DNA of 64,000 nucleotides from Mallotus nudiflorus (taxonomy: Eukaryota; Streptophyta; Magnoliopsida; Malpighiales; Euphorbiaceae), in the NCBI GenBank assembly GCA_947683625.1, contig CANTUR010000156.1:1984001-2048000 (forward strand), written 5' to 3'. The stretch's first letter is position 1; the number at the start of each line of letters is the position of its first letter. A model generated the notes under the pieces. That model saw only the letters and a program-made list of their open reading frames with translations, did not search any database and was not told the origin of the DNA. The translations under genes and the position numbers were made by a program. Positions 46,482 through 57,218 of this stretch are shown here, piece after piece.

Positions 46482-47534
46482 TGTTAACCATTTGCATAAT
46501 CATACTCCTAATTTTGATATTTGATAATCAATTTAAGTTTTTAATAATTTCTTTCAAGTATGTAGGAACTTATTTTTATCAAAATTATTAGTTCAAGTTC
46601 GGAAATATGAAATATTGTTATTCTATTGTATTTTAGTGAAGTATAATATCCCAATATTATACCTAAAGTATTCAAAGCTTTTATATGTCAAAAGAAGACA
46701 TTTTCAACTTATAGGTGTCTCCTCACAAGTAGAAGCTTTGTGAGAGCAAAATTGAGCAAAGGGACAGTGCCGCTCATGAGCACTATTCACTCATGAGCAA
46801 CTAATGAGGGCAATCCCAATAGCTCAAAATTGTCATTTGTTAATGCAACGGCTAGTATTTTCACTCTTTATGAGCCAAAAATTGCTCTTCACGATTGTGA
46901 GTAGTGTTCTAATAAAAATAAGTTCAAGATGATTCAAAAATCAATTATAGACGTTAGAGACATGTTTGATACATCCAACAACCATATTTTTAAGTGTTTA
47001 TCTATATAAACACTCCACATAGTTCAATTGAAGGCTTAAGAACCTTGTTTATCATTCATTCTCTTTTAAGTATTCAATTAAGTTCTTAAATTCTCTCTTA
47101 AATAATTTTTGTATTTGTGTAACTCTTATGAGAGTTAGTAAGTGTTAGAATAGACATTGTTCTTCTTTTATTTTCTAGGATTAAGGAAACTAGAAGTGAT
47201 TAAAGGAATTAGTTTAAGTGTTGTCCATTGAAACACTTGGGATTTGGTTTTTGAATGAGCCTTGAAAACTTAAGTTGTAAGGTTGTAAGAGTGAGCCATT
47301 AAACTTTTATGTAATCTCAATCTTGTGAATAAGATTGTGGGTGATTGACAATCCTAACTTGGGGATAAGTTAGGTGGAGACGTAGAATTATTAAGAATTC
47401 AAACACCTTAAATCATTGTATTCATTGTTCTTCTCATTCTATTCTCTTTTAATTCTTATTCAATTCCTTAAAATTATTTTATTTTTCTTAAAATCCTCAT
47501 TTTTTTTTCACACCCCTCTTCTAAATCACTTTCA
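46482..47534 (+). repeat. 3' LTR of the copia element
   Basis: Begins TGTTAACCATTTGC after the purine tract and ends CACTTTCA. Palindrome cluster at 46770-46808; TATA box TATATAAA at 47003-47010. Clearly diverged from the 5' copy. Confidence 0.9.
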
Positions 47535-49229
47535 TTAACCATTTGAACTAGTTAAAAAAAAGTAGGAGCATAAGAGTGATAAAAGTCTCTTAATAATTAA
47601 TTCAATACAATTGTATAAATTAGAATTGGAACCCAAAACCTCTCTTAAGCGGGAATAACCTTCTGCAAGTTCATTTCAATAGTTTTTGGTGATGTAAGTG
47701 TCGTTTAAAAACATAAGAATCATTTTTTAGGGCTAAATATCTAAATGTTTTTTGCACATAATCTATTATACACTTCTTATCAACGTTAGATGCATATTTA
47801 GTTTTATGGTTTTTAAATTTAAGCCTGGCCACGGTCCATTAACTAGTGGTTCACGGTATTAGGGTCAGTGGAACCGAACCGAAATCAAGTACATGACCAA
47901 TTCAAGGATTGATCAGTTCCGGTTTTGAATTGGTTCGATTTGGTATAATTTTTTTTATAGCATAAAGTTGAAATAAAAATTTATTATGACATTTTAATAA
48001 GTTATTTTTTAGTTAAAAATAAGAAATAAGAAATTACTTTTCTTTGACTAGTTAACTTAAAATAAATTAACTAGTTAATTTTAGATTAAAAAAATTCAAA
48101 AATATAGAAATAAAATTATTTTATATTAGTTTTTATATAATATTGGTTAAAAGAAAAAATTTTACAATATATATATGTATAATTTTTATTTGAAAATACC
48201 GGTTCAGAACTGTAACCGATAGTTCGGAATCGATTTTTATTTGAAAATACTGATTCGGAACTGAAACCGATAGTTTGAAACCGCCGATTTATGATTCCAT
48301 TCAGAGAGAAATCGATCCTACCAGTTTTTTCCATTGTTTCCAGCCGGTTCAATATGATTTCGGATTTAATCGGTTCTTATCTAGTTTTGATTGGACCGAT
48401 TTCAATTTCAGGTCAAGACCTGAACTGACATGTGGCAAGACGTAGTTAAATTTGAATTCACTTTTTTATTTTATTTTTCTTAACTCGGTACAATTATTAG
48501 TCGCTGGTAGAAACTACGCAATTAAGTTTTTTTTTTATGGTGATAAGAGTTCTCAAACTTGGAATCTCCGGTTCGGTAAGCCTTGGCAAGGCAGGATGCC
48601 ACATGTTTGTTAAGTAAAGGTTCTTTTACAAATTATGAGATCATCAATCATTATTAAATAAATATCTTTGAACTTTTACCAATCAACAGCTAGTTTGTCA
48701 ATAGCCAGCCAACAAAGTCCTTTTTCCAACTTAAATTTTACTTGTTAGAACCGTCTAATTTTCAATGAATAAAAATAAAATCTAATCATTATTATAATAA
48801 ATTATCCAACTAAATGTATTTTTGATGACGACTGACATTGAAGACTAAAGAAGCCACCGTTTCAGACTTGAATTTTGGACTTTCATTATTTTTTTTCTTT
48901 CCGGTCAAAAATAACTTGCCTATCTAGAAAACGTCACTTTTTTGTTTTTTTTCAAAAAGAAATCAAACTCCTCTCTCAACCTTTAAATGTTTATCTCCTG
49001 AGAGGCTGACAACCAGCAATTTGCTAAAATTAATATCCAATATTTTTCAGTTTTAGTATTAGTATATCATCTTAAAGTTTCAAATACAAGGTAAAACATT
49101 AAAACTTTTATAAAGTGAAGAACCTGAATTTTTAATGAATAAAAAAATAAAAAATTACTATTTTCTTATTTCATCGAAAAGTGGAAATAATTAAATTTAG
49201 AAAAAAGAAATGATTTTTTTCTTTTGTTA
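47535..49229. other. No gene; AT-rich DNA with a GGTTCGG-type dispersed repeat
   Basis: 47815-48425 contains strings such as 'GGAACCGAACCGAAATC', 'GGTTCGATTTGGT', 'TAACCGATAGTTCGGAATC', including a two-copy ~48 bp tandem repeat (about 48196-48290). Such GGTTCGG-rich units occur in plant non-autonomous DNA transposons, but no convincing terminal inverted repeats were found. The 48116-48352 minus ORF is a by-product of the tandem repeat. The remainder (47535-47815, 48426-49229) shows no gene, apart from a weak pol III box B-like GGGTTCCAATTC (minus, near 47640). Confidence 0.5.
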
Positions 49230-50087
49230 TTATAAAAACCCACAAGCGCACAGATCGTGAATTGCAGTATAGAGAGTTATCATTCCCTCAAGGATTGTAC
49301 AGTAAGTATTCATATTTCTATTTATAATCTCAACTAGTAAATCGAATTAGAGTGATTTAGCAAATAAATTTTGAATAAACAATTTAGACTAAGAGAATAT
49401 CAAATGATTAAGGCTTAGAGTTTAGATTTAACTTCACTATTTCAATATGATAATGAACACTTAACAACTAAAAATATTGATTTTAGTCACGGGTAATTGT
49501 TTTAAATTACCTAAAGACTTTCTTGAGTTCAATTAAATATGTTAAAATTAACCTACTCTCGTGGTTAAGAAGTTCATCTAAATTCATTAAGTTTCTTAAT
49601 AATTATTTTATCCTCAAAGAGCTTGCCAACTCTAGTGGTCAAGTGATCTAAGTCATATGAGTCTTAAACTAGTAAATTTTGCCAACTCTTGTTGGTTAAT
49701 CTACCCATAAACATGCGAATAAGTTGGCTAAGAATGAAAGCATACATTAAATACAACTCATAAAATCAAATTAATAAAATTTTTGTTCAATCACATGATA
49801 GAATAACTACTCATAACCTAAACTCTAAAGAGAGTTTAGCCATGTACGATTGTAGTGAAGAACACAAACATAATTAAAGAATCAAAGATGAAGAAGAAAT
49901 AAATCTCTTGAATTTCGCTTCATGGATACTCCCCAAATGAATTGAATAGCTTCTCCATATCCCTCTTTATAGAAAAAGCTTGATAGAAGGCCTCTTTGCC
50001 CTTGAGTTCCCAATTCTTTTTCAAAAAGGAAAACTTCTTTTATTCGACATGGCTTAGACATAGCCTTGACATGGCCATGTCTCTCCC
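49230..50087 (-). mobile_element. Old LTR fragment, left part (continues at 56551)
   Basis: In minus sense it ends with 'CACGATCTGTGCGCTTGTGG' preceded by 'TACTGTACAATCCTTGAGGG', text typical of the 3' end of many plant LTRs. On the other side it contains CATGGCCATGTC-type palindromes near 50050-50080. The solo LTR at 50088-56545 interrupts it, and the sequence resumes at 56551 with more ACATGG/CCATGT motifs up to about 56890. Family not determined. Confidence 0.55.
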
Positions 50088-50800
50088 TGTCACGACCCAA
50101 AACAGGGGCCATGACCGGCGCTAGGGAACGGGAATTCTTTCGAATCCGGAACCCGTAGCAAGCCTAAAAATAAAATAAATCATGCAATAATAACAATAAC
50201 CATATTATATGCAGCGGAAAAAAAATCATAAATATAATGATAACATTTTCACCACTGGATTTAAATCAAGTCTCATCTCATCGCATATATATAAAATCTT
50301 TCAATACAAATCTAGTTTCAATATAATACATTTCTTTAAATAAAATACATGAAATCCAATACTTTAATTCACAACTACTGCAGTATCTAGATTATAAAAT
50401 AAGACTCAAGTAAATGATTTACACAAAGAAGCCGGGGTGAAAGAAATCCGGCGTATCGACCTGCTACTGAGGTCTGAAGAAGTTGACTCTCCTGAAAAAT
50501 AGTCAACGGAGGGGAGTCAGACCTCACTGAGTGAATTACTATAATATATATACATACACACTAAATGATAATGCATACAGTCAAAAGTATATATATAATA
50601 TATATATATATATATACAGGCAATTACACACAGATGCAATAAAATCATTTTATATATTTTCATTAAAAATCATCTTTTATGAAGGATCACATAGAACCCT
50701 AGAATAACGCAACCTCAGAAAATAGTGTTAAACAACACTCTAGCCATACAGGCTCACTTATTCCAAAATATATCCACTTAATCCATTTAGACAGTAGACT

Positions 50801-50886
50801 GGCCCCGAGACACTAAGTCAACCGAGCTCCAGCAGTCTGACTGCCAGTGTGATTGGCCCCGAGACACTTGGTCAACCGAGCTCCAG
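50801..50886. repeat. Two-copy ~54 bp repeat within the solo LTR (also 52232-52317)
   Basis: GGCCCCGAGACAC...GTCAACCGAGCTCCAGCA occurs twice in each solo LTR. The related chromovirus LTR has three copies of GGTCCCCGAGAGC...CAACCGAGGCACC (57838, 57912, 57980). Copy number has therefore changed between subfamilies. Confidence 0.85.
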
Positions 50887-51532
50887 CAATCACACCCAAA
50901 CCACATCTCACACATATCAATAATCATATCAAATCAATATCCACAAATGGTTAGTAATATAGCCTAAATACTATAGGCGTACCGGTACGTACTCGGTCCT
51001 AGTGCTGCCCACTAGGTAGCACGTTCTATTGATATCCTTCATTAATAAATATAAAACATTCATTCACAAAAATAAATGATGCATGAATGTAAATGAAATA
51101 ACAATATAACCCATATATATACCAGAAATATACCAAAAGTAAACCAGGTATATTTCGAGTATATATACGTCAAATAAATCCAGTCAAATCATGAATTAAA
51201 CTAAAAATATATTTAAAAACATTTTAAATATATTTTATTAACAAATCATGTATATAATTTATTATATACCAAAAATAAAACAAAAATATACTTAATATAA
51301 ACTTAAGAAATAATCAAATTATTTATGCATATTTAATCAACATAAAACATGCATTTCTAAATCATGCATCCTAAGCATATATATATAGTATAGTAACTCA
51401 CCTAGTGCGCTCCACGAGACGGGTCCGACGGGCCTGGTCCACTAGCCCTCGGTCTCGGTGCAACTAAATAAACAAATAACGACAGACATTAGAATAAACC
51501 TAATAGAAATCCTAGAATTCGATCTAGAGTAT

Positions 51533-54500
51533 TGTCACGACCCAAAACAGGGGCCATGACCGGCGCTAGGGAACGGGAATTCTTTCGAATGTGGAACCCA
51601 TAGCAAGCCTAAAAATAAAATAAATCACGCCATAACAACAATAATCATATAATATGCAGCGGAAATAAAAATCATAATATCATTTTTCCATATCAACTGG
51701 ATTTAATAAAAATCTCATCCCATACATAAAATCTTTTTAATACAATCCAGTTTTAATATAATATATCTCCTTTAAAATAAAGTACACGAAATCCAATACT
51801 GTAATTCACAACTACTGCAGTATCTAGATAAAATCAATAAGACTCAAGTAGACAATTTACATAAAGAAGCCGGGGCGGAAGAAATCCGGCGTATCGACCT
51901 GCTACTGAGGTCTGAGGAAGTTGACTCTCCTGAAAAATAGTCAACGGAGGGAAGTCAGACCTCACTGAGTGAATTACTATAATATATATACATACACACT
52001 AAGTGATAATACATACAGTCAACAGTATATATATATCTAATATATATACAGGCAAATACACACAAATGCAGAAAAATCATTTTTATATACTTTACTGAAA
52101 AATCCCAATTTATGAAGGATCACATAGAACCCTAGAATATCGCAACCTCAGAAAATAGTGTTAAACAACACTCTGGCCATACAGGCTCACTTATTCCAAA
52201 TATATCCACTTAATCCATTTGGACAGTAGACTGGCCCCGAGACACTAAGTCAACCGAGCTCCAGCAGTCTGACTGCCAGTGTGATTGGCCCCGAGACACT
52301 TGGTCAACCGAGCTCCAGCAATCACACCCAAACCACATCTCACACATATCAATAATCATAATCAAATCAATATCCATAACTAGTTAGTAATATAGCCTAA
52401 AGCTATAGGCGTACCGGTACGTACTCGGTCCTAGTGCTGCCCACTAGGTAGCACATCCTATTGATATCCTTCATTAATAATATAAATCATTCATTCACAA
52501 TAAATGATGCATGAATGTAAATGAAACAACAATATAAACCATATATATACCGAAAATATACCAAACATAAACCAGGTATATTTTGAGTATATATATGTCA
52601 AATAAATCCAATCAAATCATGAATTAAACTAAAAATATATTTAAAAACATTTTAAATATATTTTATTAACAAAACATGTATATAATTTATTATATACCAA
52701 AAATATACTTGAATATAAATCACATTATTTATGCATATTCAGTCAAAATAAAACATGCATTTTCTAAATCATGCATCCTAAGCATATATATATAATATAG
52801 TAACTCACCTAATGCGCTCCACGAGACAGGTCCGACGGGCCTGGTCCACTAGCCCTCGGTCTCGGCGCAACTAAACAAGCAATAAATAACCGACATTAGA
52901 ATAAACCTAACAGAAATCCTAGAATTCAATCTAGAGTATTTAACACAGAATCAAAAATTAGGGTTCGACTGGATATCACGTTTTACGAGAATTCTACCGA
53001 AAATCCGGTAGAACCTCCCCTGTAAAACGGACATCTCTCTACTCAAAAGAGTAGAGCCGACCCTGCAAAGAAACACACTTCGAAAAACGAGCTCAACACA
53101 ATCAAAATCCCACGGTCGGACTCCAAACAACAGTCCACCAACCGGGGTCCACAAACACAGAATAATTCCAGATATACCGAAAATATCCTTAAATCACAGA
53201 AAATACATTTTATAAATAAAAATTACATAATTGACCTTGAAACACTATAAAAACCGATTAAAACTCATTTTATTAGAAAAACCGTATATTATATATATAA
53301 TTGAAAATAATTCCCGAAAAATAGTTTTAATTAGTTAAAAATACCAAATATTTTGTAGAAATCATTTTTATACCTTAAATAAATATTAAAACCAATTAAA
53401 TTACATTTTTAGACAATTTAGGGTAAAATTACCAAAATACCCCTATATATATAAATATACTTAAATTACTTCAAAAATTCACCAAAAATCATACAATTAT
53501 CCAAAATTAATTTTCTCAACATATTTATCAATAATATCAATATTTAAACTCAATTAACCAATTAAATTCAAATAAAAACACAATTAACCTAATTTTCCAA
53601 AATCACCTAAACTTCAATAATTAAAAATAAATACTTAGAAATTCATAAAAATTCCAAATAAATTCCTATAATTCATTTCAACACCCAATTTAACCATAAA
53701 CACCCAATTTAACCATAATTTAAATAATTAATTTCCGAAAATTAGAAAATAATATTAAAATATTCAAAAATACCCAAAATCCAAACAATCTCCAAAAATT
53801 CTACAAAAATTCATACATGAAGATTAAGCTACTAGGAACAACCTTTGTGAAGGAATTAAGCATGAATCAATCAATAACAATTCGAAAAAAATCGAAAACC
53901 CTAATAGGCCGAATTTGACAAATCGAAAACTAATCAATTCTAGACCATTTTAGCTCAAACCAAAGCTAGAATAACACTCACCGGAGCTCAAGGAGAATAA
54001 AGAGACCGGCGGTGTCGAAAACGGTGGCCGGAATCGGCGTGATCGACGGTGGGTTGATTTTCGGCTTCTCCGGCCAAAATCACTCTCCCGACGTCGGAAA
54101 CGGCCTCCACAGGCGGCGAAACTGGTCGGGGAAGATGGTGGCACACCGGACGGCACACCCACGGTGAAGGAACGGCGTGACAGACGCCCGGACGGCAAGG
54201 GGAAGGATCGGGAGGAAGAAGGAGATGTCGGGGGCAAAAGTGTAATTTTGCAAATTCTTTTGATTTTTAATGTATATATGTATATATATATACTTTATAC
54301 TTTATATTAAAATAATATTAAATTACACACAACAAATATACACCACACACATTAAAATATTAATATTTTAATAATTTATACCAAATAAAATTAATTAAAT
54401 AACAATTAAAACAATTAAATACTTAATAAAATATTAGGGTAATAATAAACCCTAATTAAATAAATATACACACACAGACTTTATTTAATAATTTAAAAAT

Positions 54501-54748
54501 ATGTATGAGTTCATGCAAGTCCGTAAATACATTTAAAATAATTAATAATACATTGTTTACGTGAAAATTTCCCTGAAAATGCAAGTCCCGGGAAAATTTT
54601 ACGTAAAATACTGAAAATAATACACAATAATTAAAATAGGTTTTAAATACATATTAACTCGTAAAAATATCACATATATATTCAAAATTATTGACACTGC
54701 ATATCCCGGTACAGTGTAAAAATATTTTTAAAAACACGGGATATTACA
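51533..54748 (-). mobile_element. Second solo LTR of the same family nested in the first
   Basis: 3,216 bp from TGTCACGACCC to GGGATATTACA, flanked by the perfect target duplication AGTAT (51528-51532 and 54749-54753). It splits the host LTR at '...CTAGAGTAT|TAAACACAG'; the intact form of that site is present inside the nested copy itself ('CTAGAGTATTTAACACAG' at about 52930). The two copies look about 90% identical by eye. Corresponding features: GGCCCCGAGACAC repeat (52232-52316), hairpin (52430-52448), GC-rich island (53985-54240). Confidence 0.93.
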
Positions 54749-56016
54749 AGTATTAAACACAGAAACAGAATTAGGGTTCGACTGGATATCACGTTTTACG
54801 AGAATTCTACCGAAAATCCAGCAGAACCTCCCCTGTAAAACGGATATCTCTCTACTCAAAAGAGTAGAGCCGACCCTGCAAAGAAATACACTTCAAAATA
54901 CTACACAAAGCACAATCAAAACCCCACGGTCGGACTCCAAACTATAGTCCACCGACCGGGGTCCACAAACACAGAATAATTTCGAAAATACCAAAAATAC
55001 CCTTAAAACCTAAAAATACATTTTATAGGTAGAAATTATATAATTAACCTTAAAACACTGTAAAAACCGATAAAAACTCATTTTCTTAGTAAAATCGTAT
55101 AATATATATATAATTGAAAATAATTCATGAAAAATAGTTTTAATTAGTTAAAAATACCAAATAATTTGTAGAAATTATTTTTATACCTTAAATAACTATT
55201 AAAACCAATTAAATTACATTTTTAGACAATTTAGGGTAAAATTACCAAAATACCCCTATATATATAAATATACTAAAATTACTTCAAAAATTCACCAAAA
55301 TTTATACAATTATCCAAAATTAATTTTCTCAACATATTTATCAATAATATTAATAATTAAACTCAATTAACCAATTAAATTCAAATAAAAACACAATTAA
55401 CCCTAATTTCTCAAAATCACATAAACTTCAATAATTCAAAATAAATACTTAGAAATTCATAAAAATTCCAAATAAATTCCTATAATTCATTTAAACACTT
55501 AATTTAACCATAAACTCCAATTTCATAATTTAAATAATTAATTTCTGAAAATTAGAAAATAATATTAAAATATTCAAAAATACTCAAAAATCCAAACAAT
55601 CTCCAAAAATTCCAAAAAAATTCAAAAATGTAGATTAAGCTACTAGGAACAACATTTGTGAAGGGAGTTTCCATGAATCAACCAATTCGAAGCTCAAAAA
55701 AATCAAAAACCCTAATGTGGCCGAATTCGAAAAATTGAAACCTAAGTAAATCTAAACCATTTAAGCTCAAAAAAAAGCTAGAATCACACTCACCGGAGCT
55801 TAAGGAGAAGAAAGAGATAGGCGGTGTCGAAAACGGTGGTCGAAAATGGGAGAAACGGCAAAGGGAAGATTTCGGCCAAAAATGAAAACAGGGGCTGCCG
55901 GCGCCGGGGAAGGGAGCTGCTGGCGGCGGGGGACGGCTGGGAACGACGGTGGCAAGCCGGGAGGCACACCGACGGTAGGTGACCGGAGTTGCAGCGGGAG
56001 GGAAGGGAGTCGGGCG

Positions 56017-56137
56017 CACAGGAAGAAGAAGGAGAAGAAGAAGAAAAAGAAAAAAAAAGGAAAAGAAAAAGAAAGAAAAAGAAAAGAAAAAGAAAGAAAG
56101 AAAAAAAAAAGAAAAAAAAGAAAAAGAAAAGAAAAAA
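56017..56137 (+). repeat. Homopurine (GA/A-rich) tract of ~115 bp
   Basis: Almost only A and G for over 100 bases (GGAAGAAGAAGGAGAAGAAG and onward). It replaces the GC-rich continuation seen at the same place in the nested LTR (about 54215-54240) and makes the spurious K/E-rich ORF 55846-56160. Confidence 0.9.
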
Positions 56138-56550
56138 ATAATAAAATAATAATAAAATAATAAAATAATTTAATAATAAATAAAATAATTAAATAACAAT
56201 AAATTAATAAATAATTAATAAAATATTAGGGTAATATATATTAAACCCTAATTAAATAAATATATACACATAGGCTTTATTTAGTCATTTAAAAATACGC
56301 ATGAGTTCATGCAAGTCCGAAAATACATTTAAAATAAATAATAATACATTGTTTACGTGAAAATTTCCCCGAAAATGCAAGTCCCGGGAAAATTTTACGT
56401 AAAACACTGTAAATAATACACAATATTAAAAATAGGTTTTAAATACATATCAACTCATGAAAATATCGTAATATATACACAAAAATTATTAACACTGTAT
56501 ATCCCGGTACAGTGTAAAAATATTTAAAAAACACGGGATATTACACTCCC

Positions 56551-57218
56551 TACGTTCAAGTGCTACTTTCCGGCACAGCATGGCACATGGGCGTGCTTGT
56601 CTTTGAGTCAAGTTTCCTGTAGGTTACACAACCTGCAACATGGTCGTGTTATAGCCATGTTGAATGTCCATAAATTCTTCAATTTGGATAGAAAGATGCA
56701 TGTCTGAAACATGACCATGCGGATCCCCGTGTCCAATATCCCTTGAGTTCCAAAAGTAGACATGGCCTACAACATGCTCATGTGCCGGCCATGTCATGCA
56801 AATCCTTGACTTTTTGGAATTCCTTTTTAATCTTTCCTACAAAAAGGAAAGACTAATAAGTACTTAAATAAAAAGGAAATTGATATGATATATCCTCAAC
56901 TTTAGACCAAATTTCAATTTAATCCTACTTTCAAAGTTATTTTAATTTGGTCCTCTAACTTTTAGATTTGTGCCAATTCTATCCAAACGACAATAGGCAT
57001 GAGGTAGAGTTGAGGTGACATTCTTACATGGCTTAAGAGCGTCTAACGTGGCAAAAAATGTCTTATTTGGCCATCTCACATGATGAATTCTATCATTAAC
57101 TTTTTGAGTTGTGTCAAATCTATCTAGACGACAAATAAATTTTGAGATTTTTTAGAATCTCAAAAATTATAATTATAATTTTGACAAATAAATTTTTAAC
57201 AATTTTTAAAATTATAAT
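56551..57218 (-). other. Old LTR fragment, right part, and a dispersed repeat; no gene
   Basis: 56551-56890 continues the LTR fragment of 49230-50087, with 'ACATGGTCGTGTTATAGCC' and 'CATGCGGATCCCCGTGTCC'. 56890-57218 contains 'TTGGTCCTCTAACTTTTAG' and 'AACGTGGCAAAA', phrases common in plant non-autonomous transposons, with A-rich sequence up to the chromovirus LTR. Confidence 0.5.

Larger units (their letters stand above)
37883..47534 (+). mobile_element. SIRE-like Ty1/copia retrotransposon, decayed
   Basis: LTRs at 37883-38957 (1075 bp) and 46482-47534 (1053 bp) flank gag, integrase, RT and RNase H in Ty1 order, then a third ORF. The primer-binding site TTGGTATTAGAGC follows the 5' LTR (initiator-Met tRNA type), and the 3' LTR is preceded by a decayed purine tract. 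The extra ORF between RNase H and the 3' LTR and the long gag suggest the SIRE/Maximus lineage. An inverted LTR fragment replaces part of integrase (41428-42150). No clear target duplication; many stops. Confidence 0.85.
50088..56545 (-). mobile_element. Solo LTR of a chromovirus-type Ty3 family, interrupted by a second solo LTR
   Basis: Plus-strand ends TGTCACGACCC and GGGATATTACA; in element sense TGTAATATCCCG...GGGTCGTGACA, ends usual for plant chromoviruses. Flanked by a perfect 5 bp target duplication CTCCC (50083-50087 and 56546-56550). Removing the nested copy leaves about 3.24 kb. No internal sequence is present, so it is a solo LTR formed by LTR-LTR recombination. It includes a two-copy GGCCCCGAGACAC repeat (50801-50885), a hairpin (50998-51016), a GC-rich island (55790-56015) and a homopurine tract (56017-56137). 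Confidence 0.93.

Noticed and set aside
47535..47546. TTAACCATTTG immediately after the copia 3' LTR repeats the LTR start (46485-46495)
   Set aside because: Could hint at a tandem LTR junction, but similarity stops after 11 bases, so treated as chance or a short target effect.
47815..48425. Complete MITE
   Set aside because: GGTTCGG-rich text is suggestive, but terminal inverted repeats and a target duplication could not be identified.
55846..56160. K/E-rich 104-residue ORF
   Set aside because: Produced by the homopurine tract; no start context or domain.
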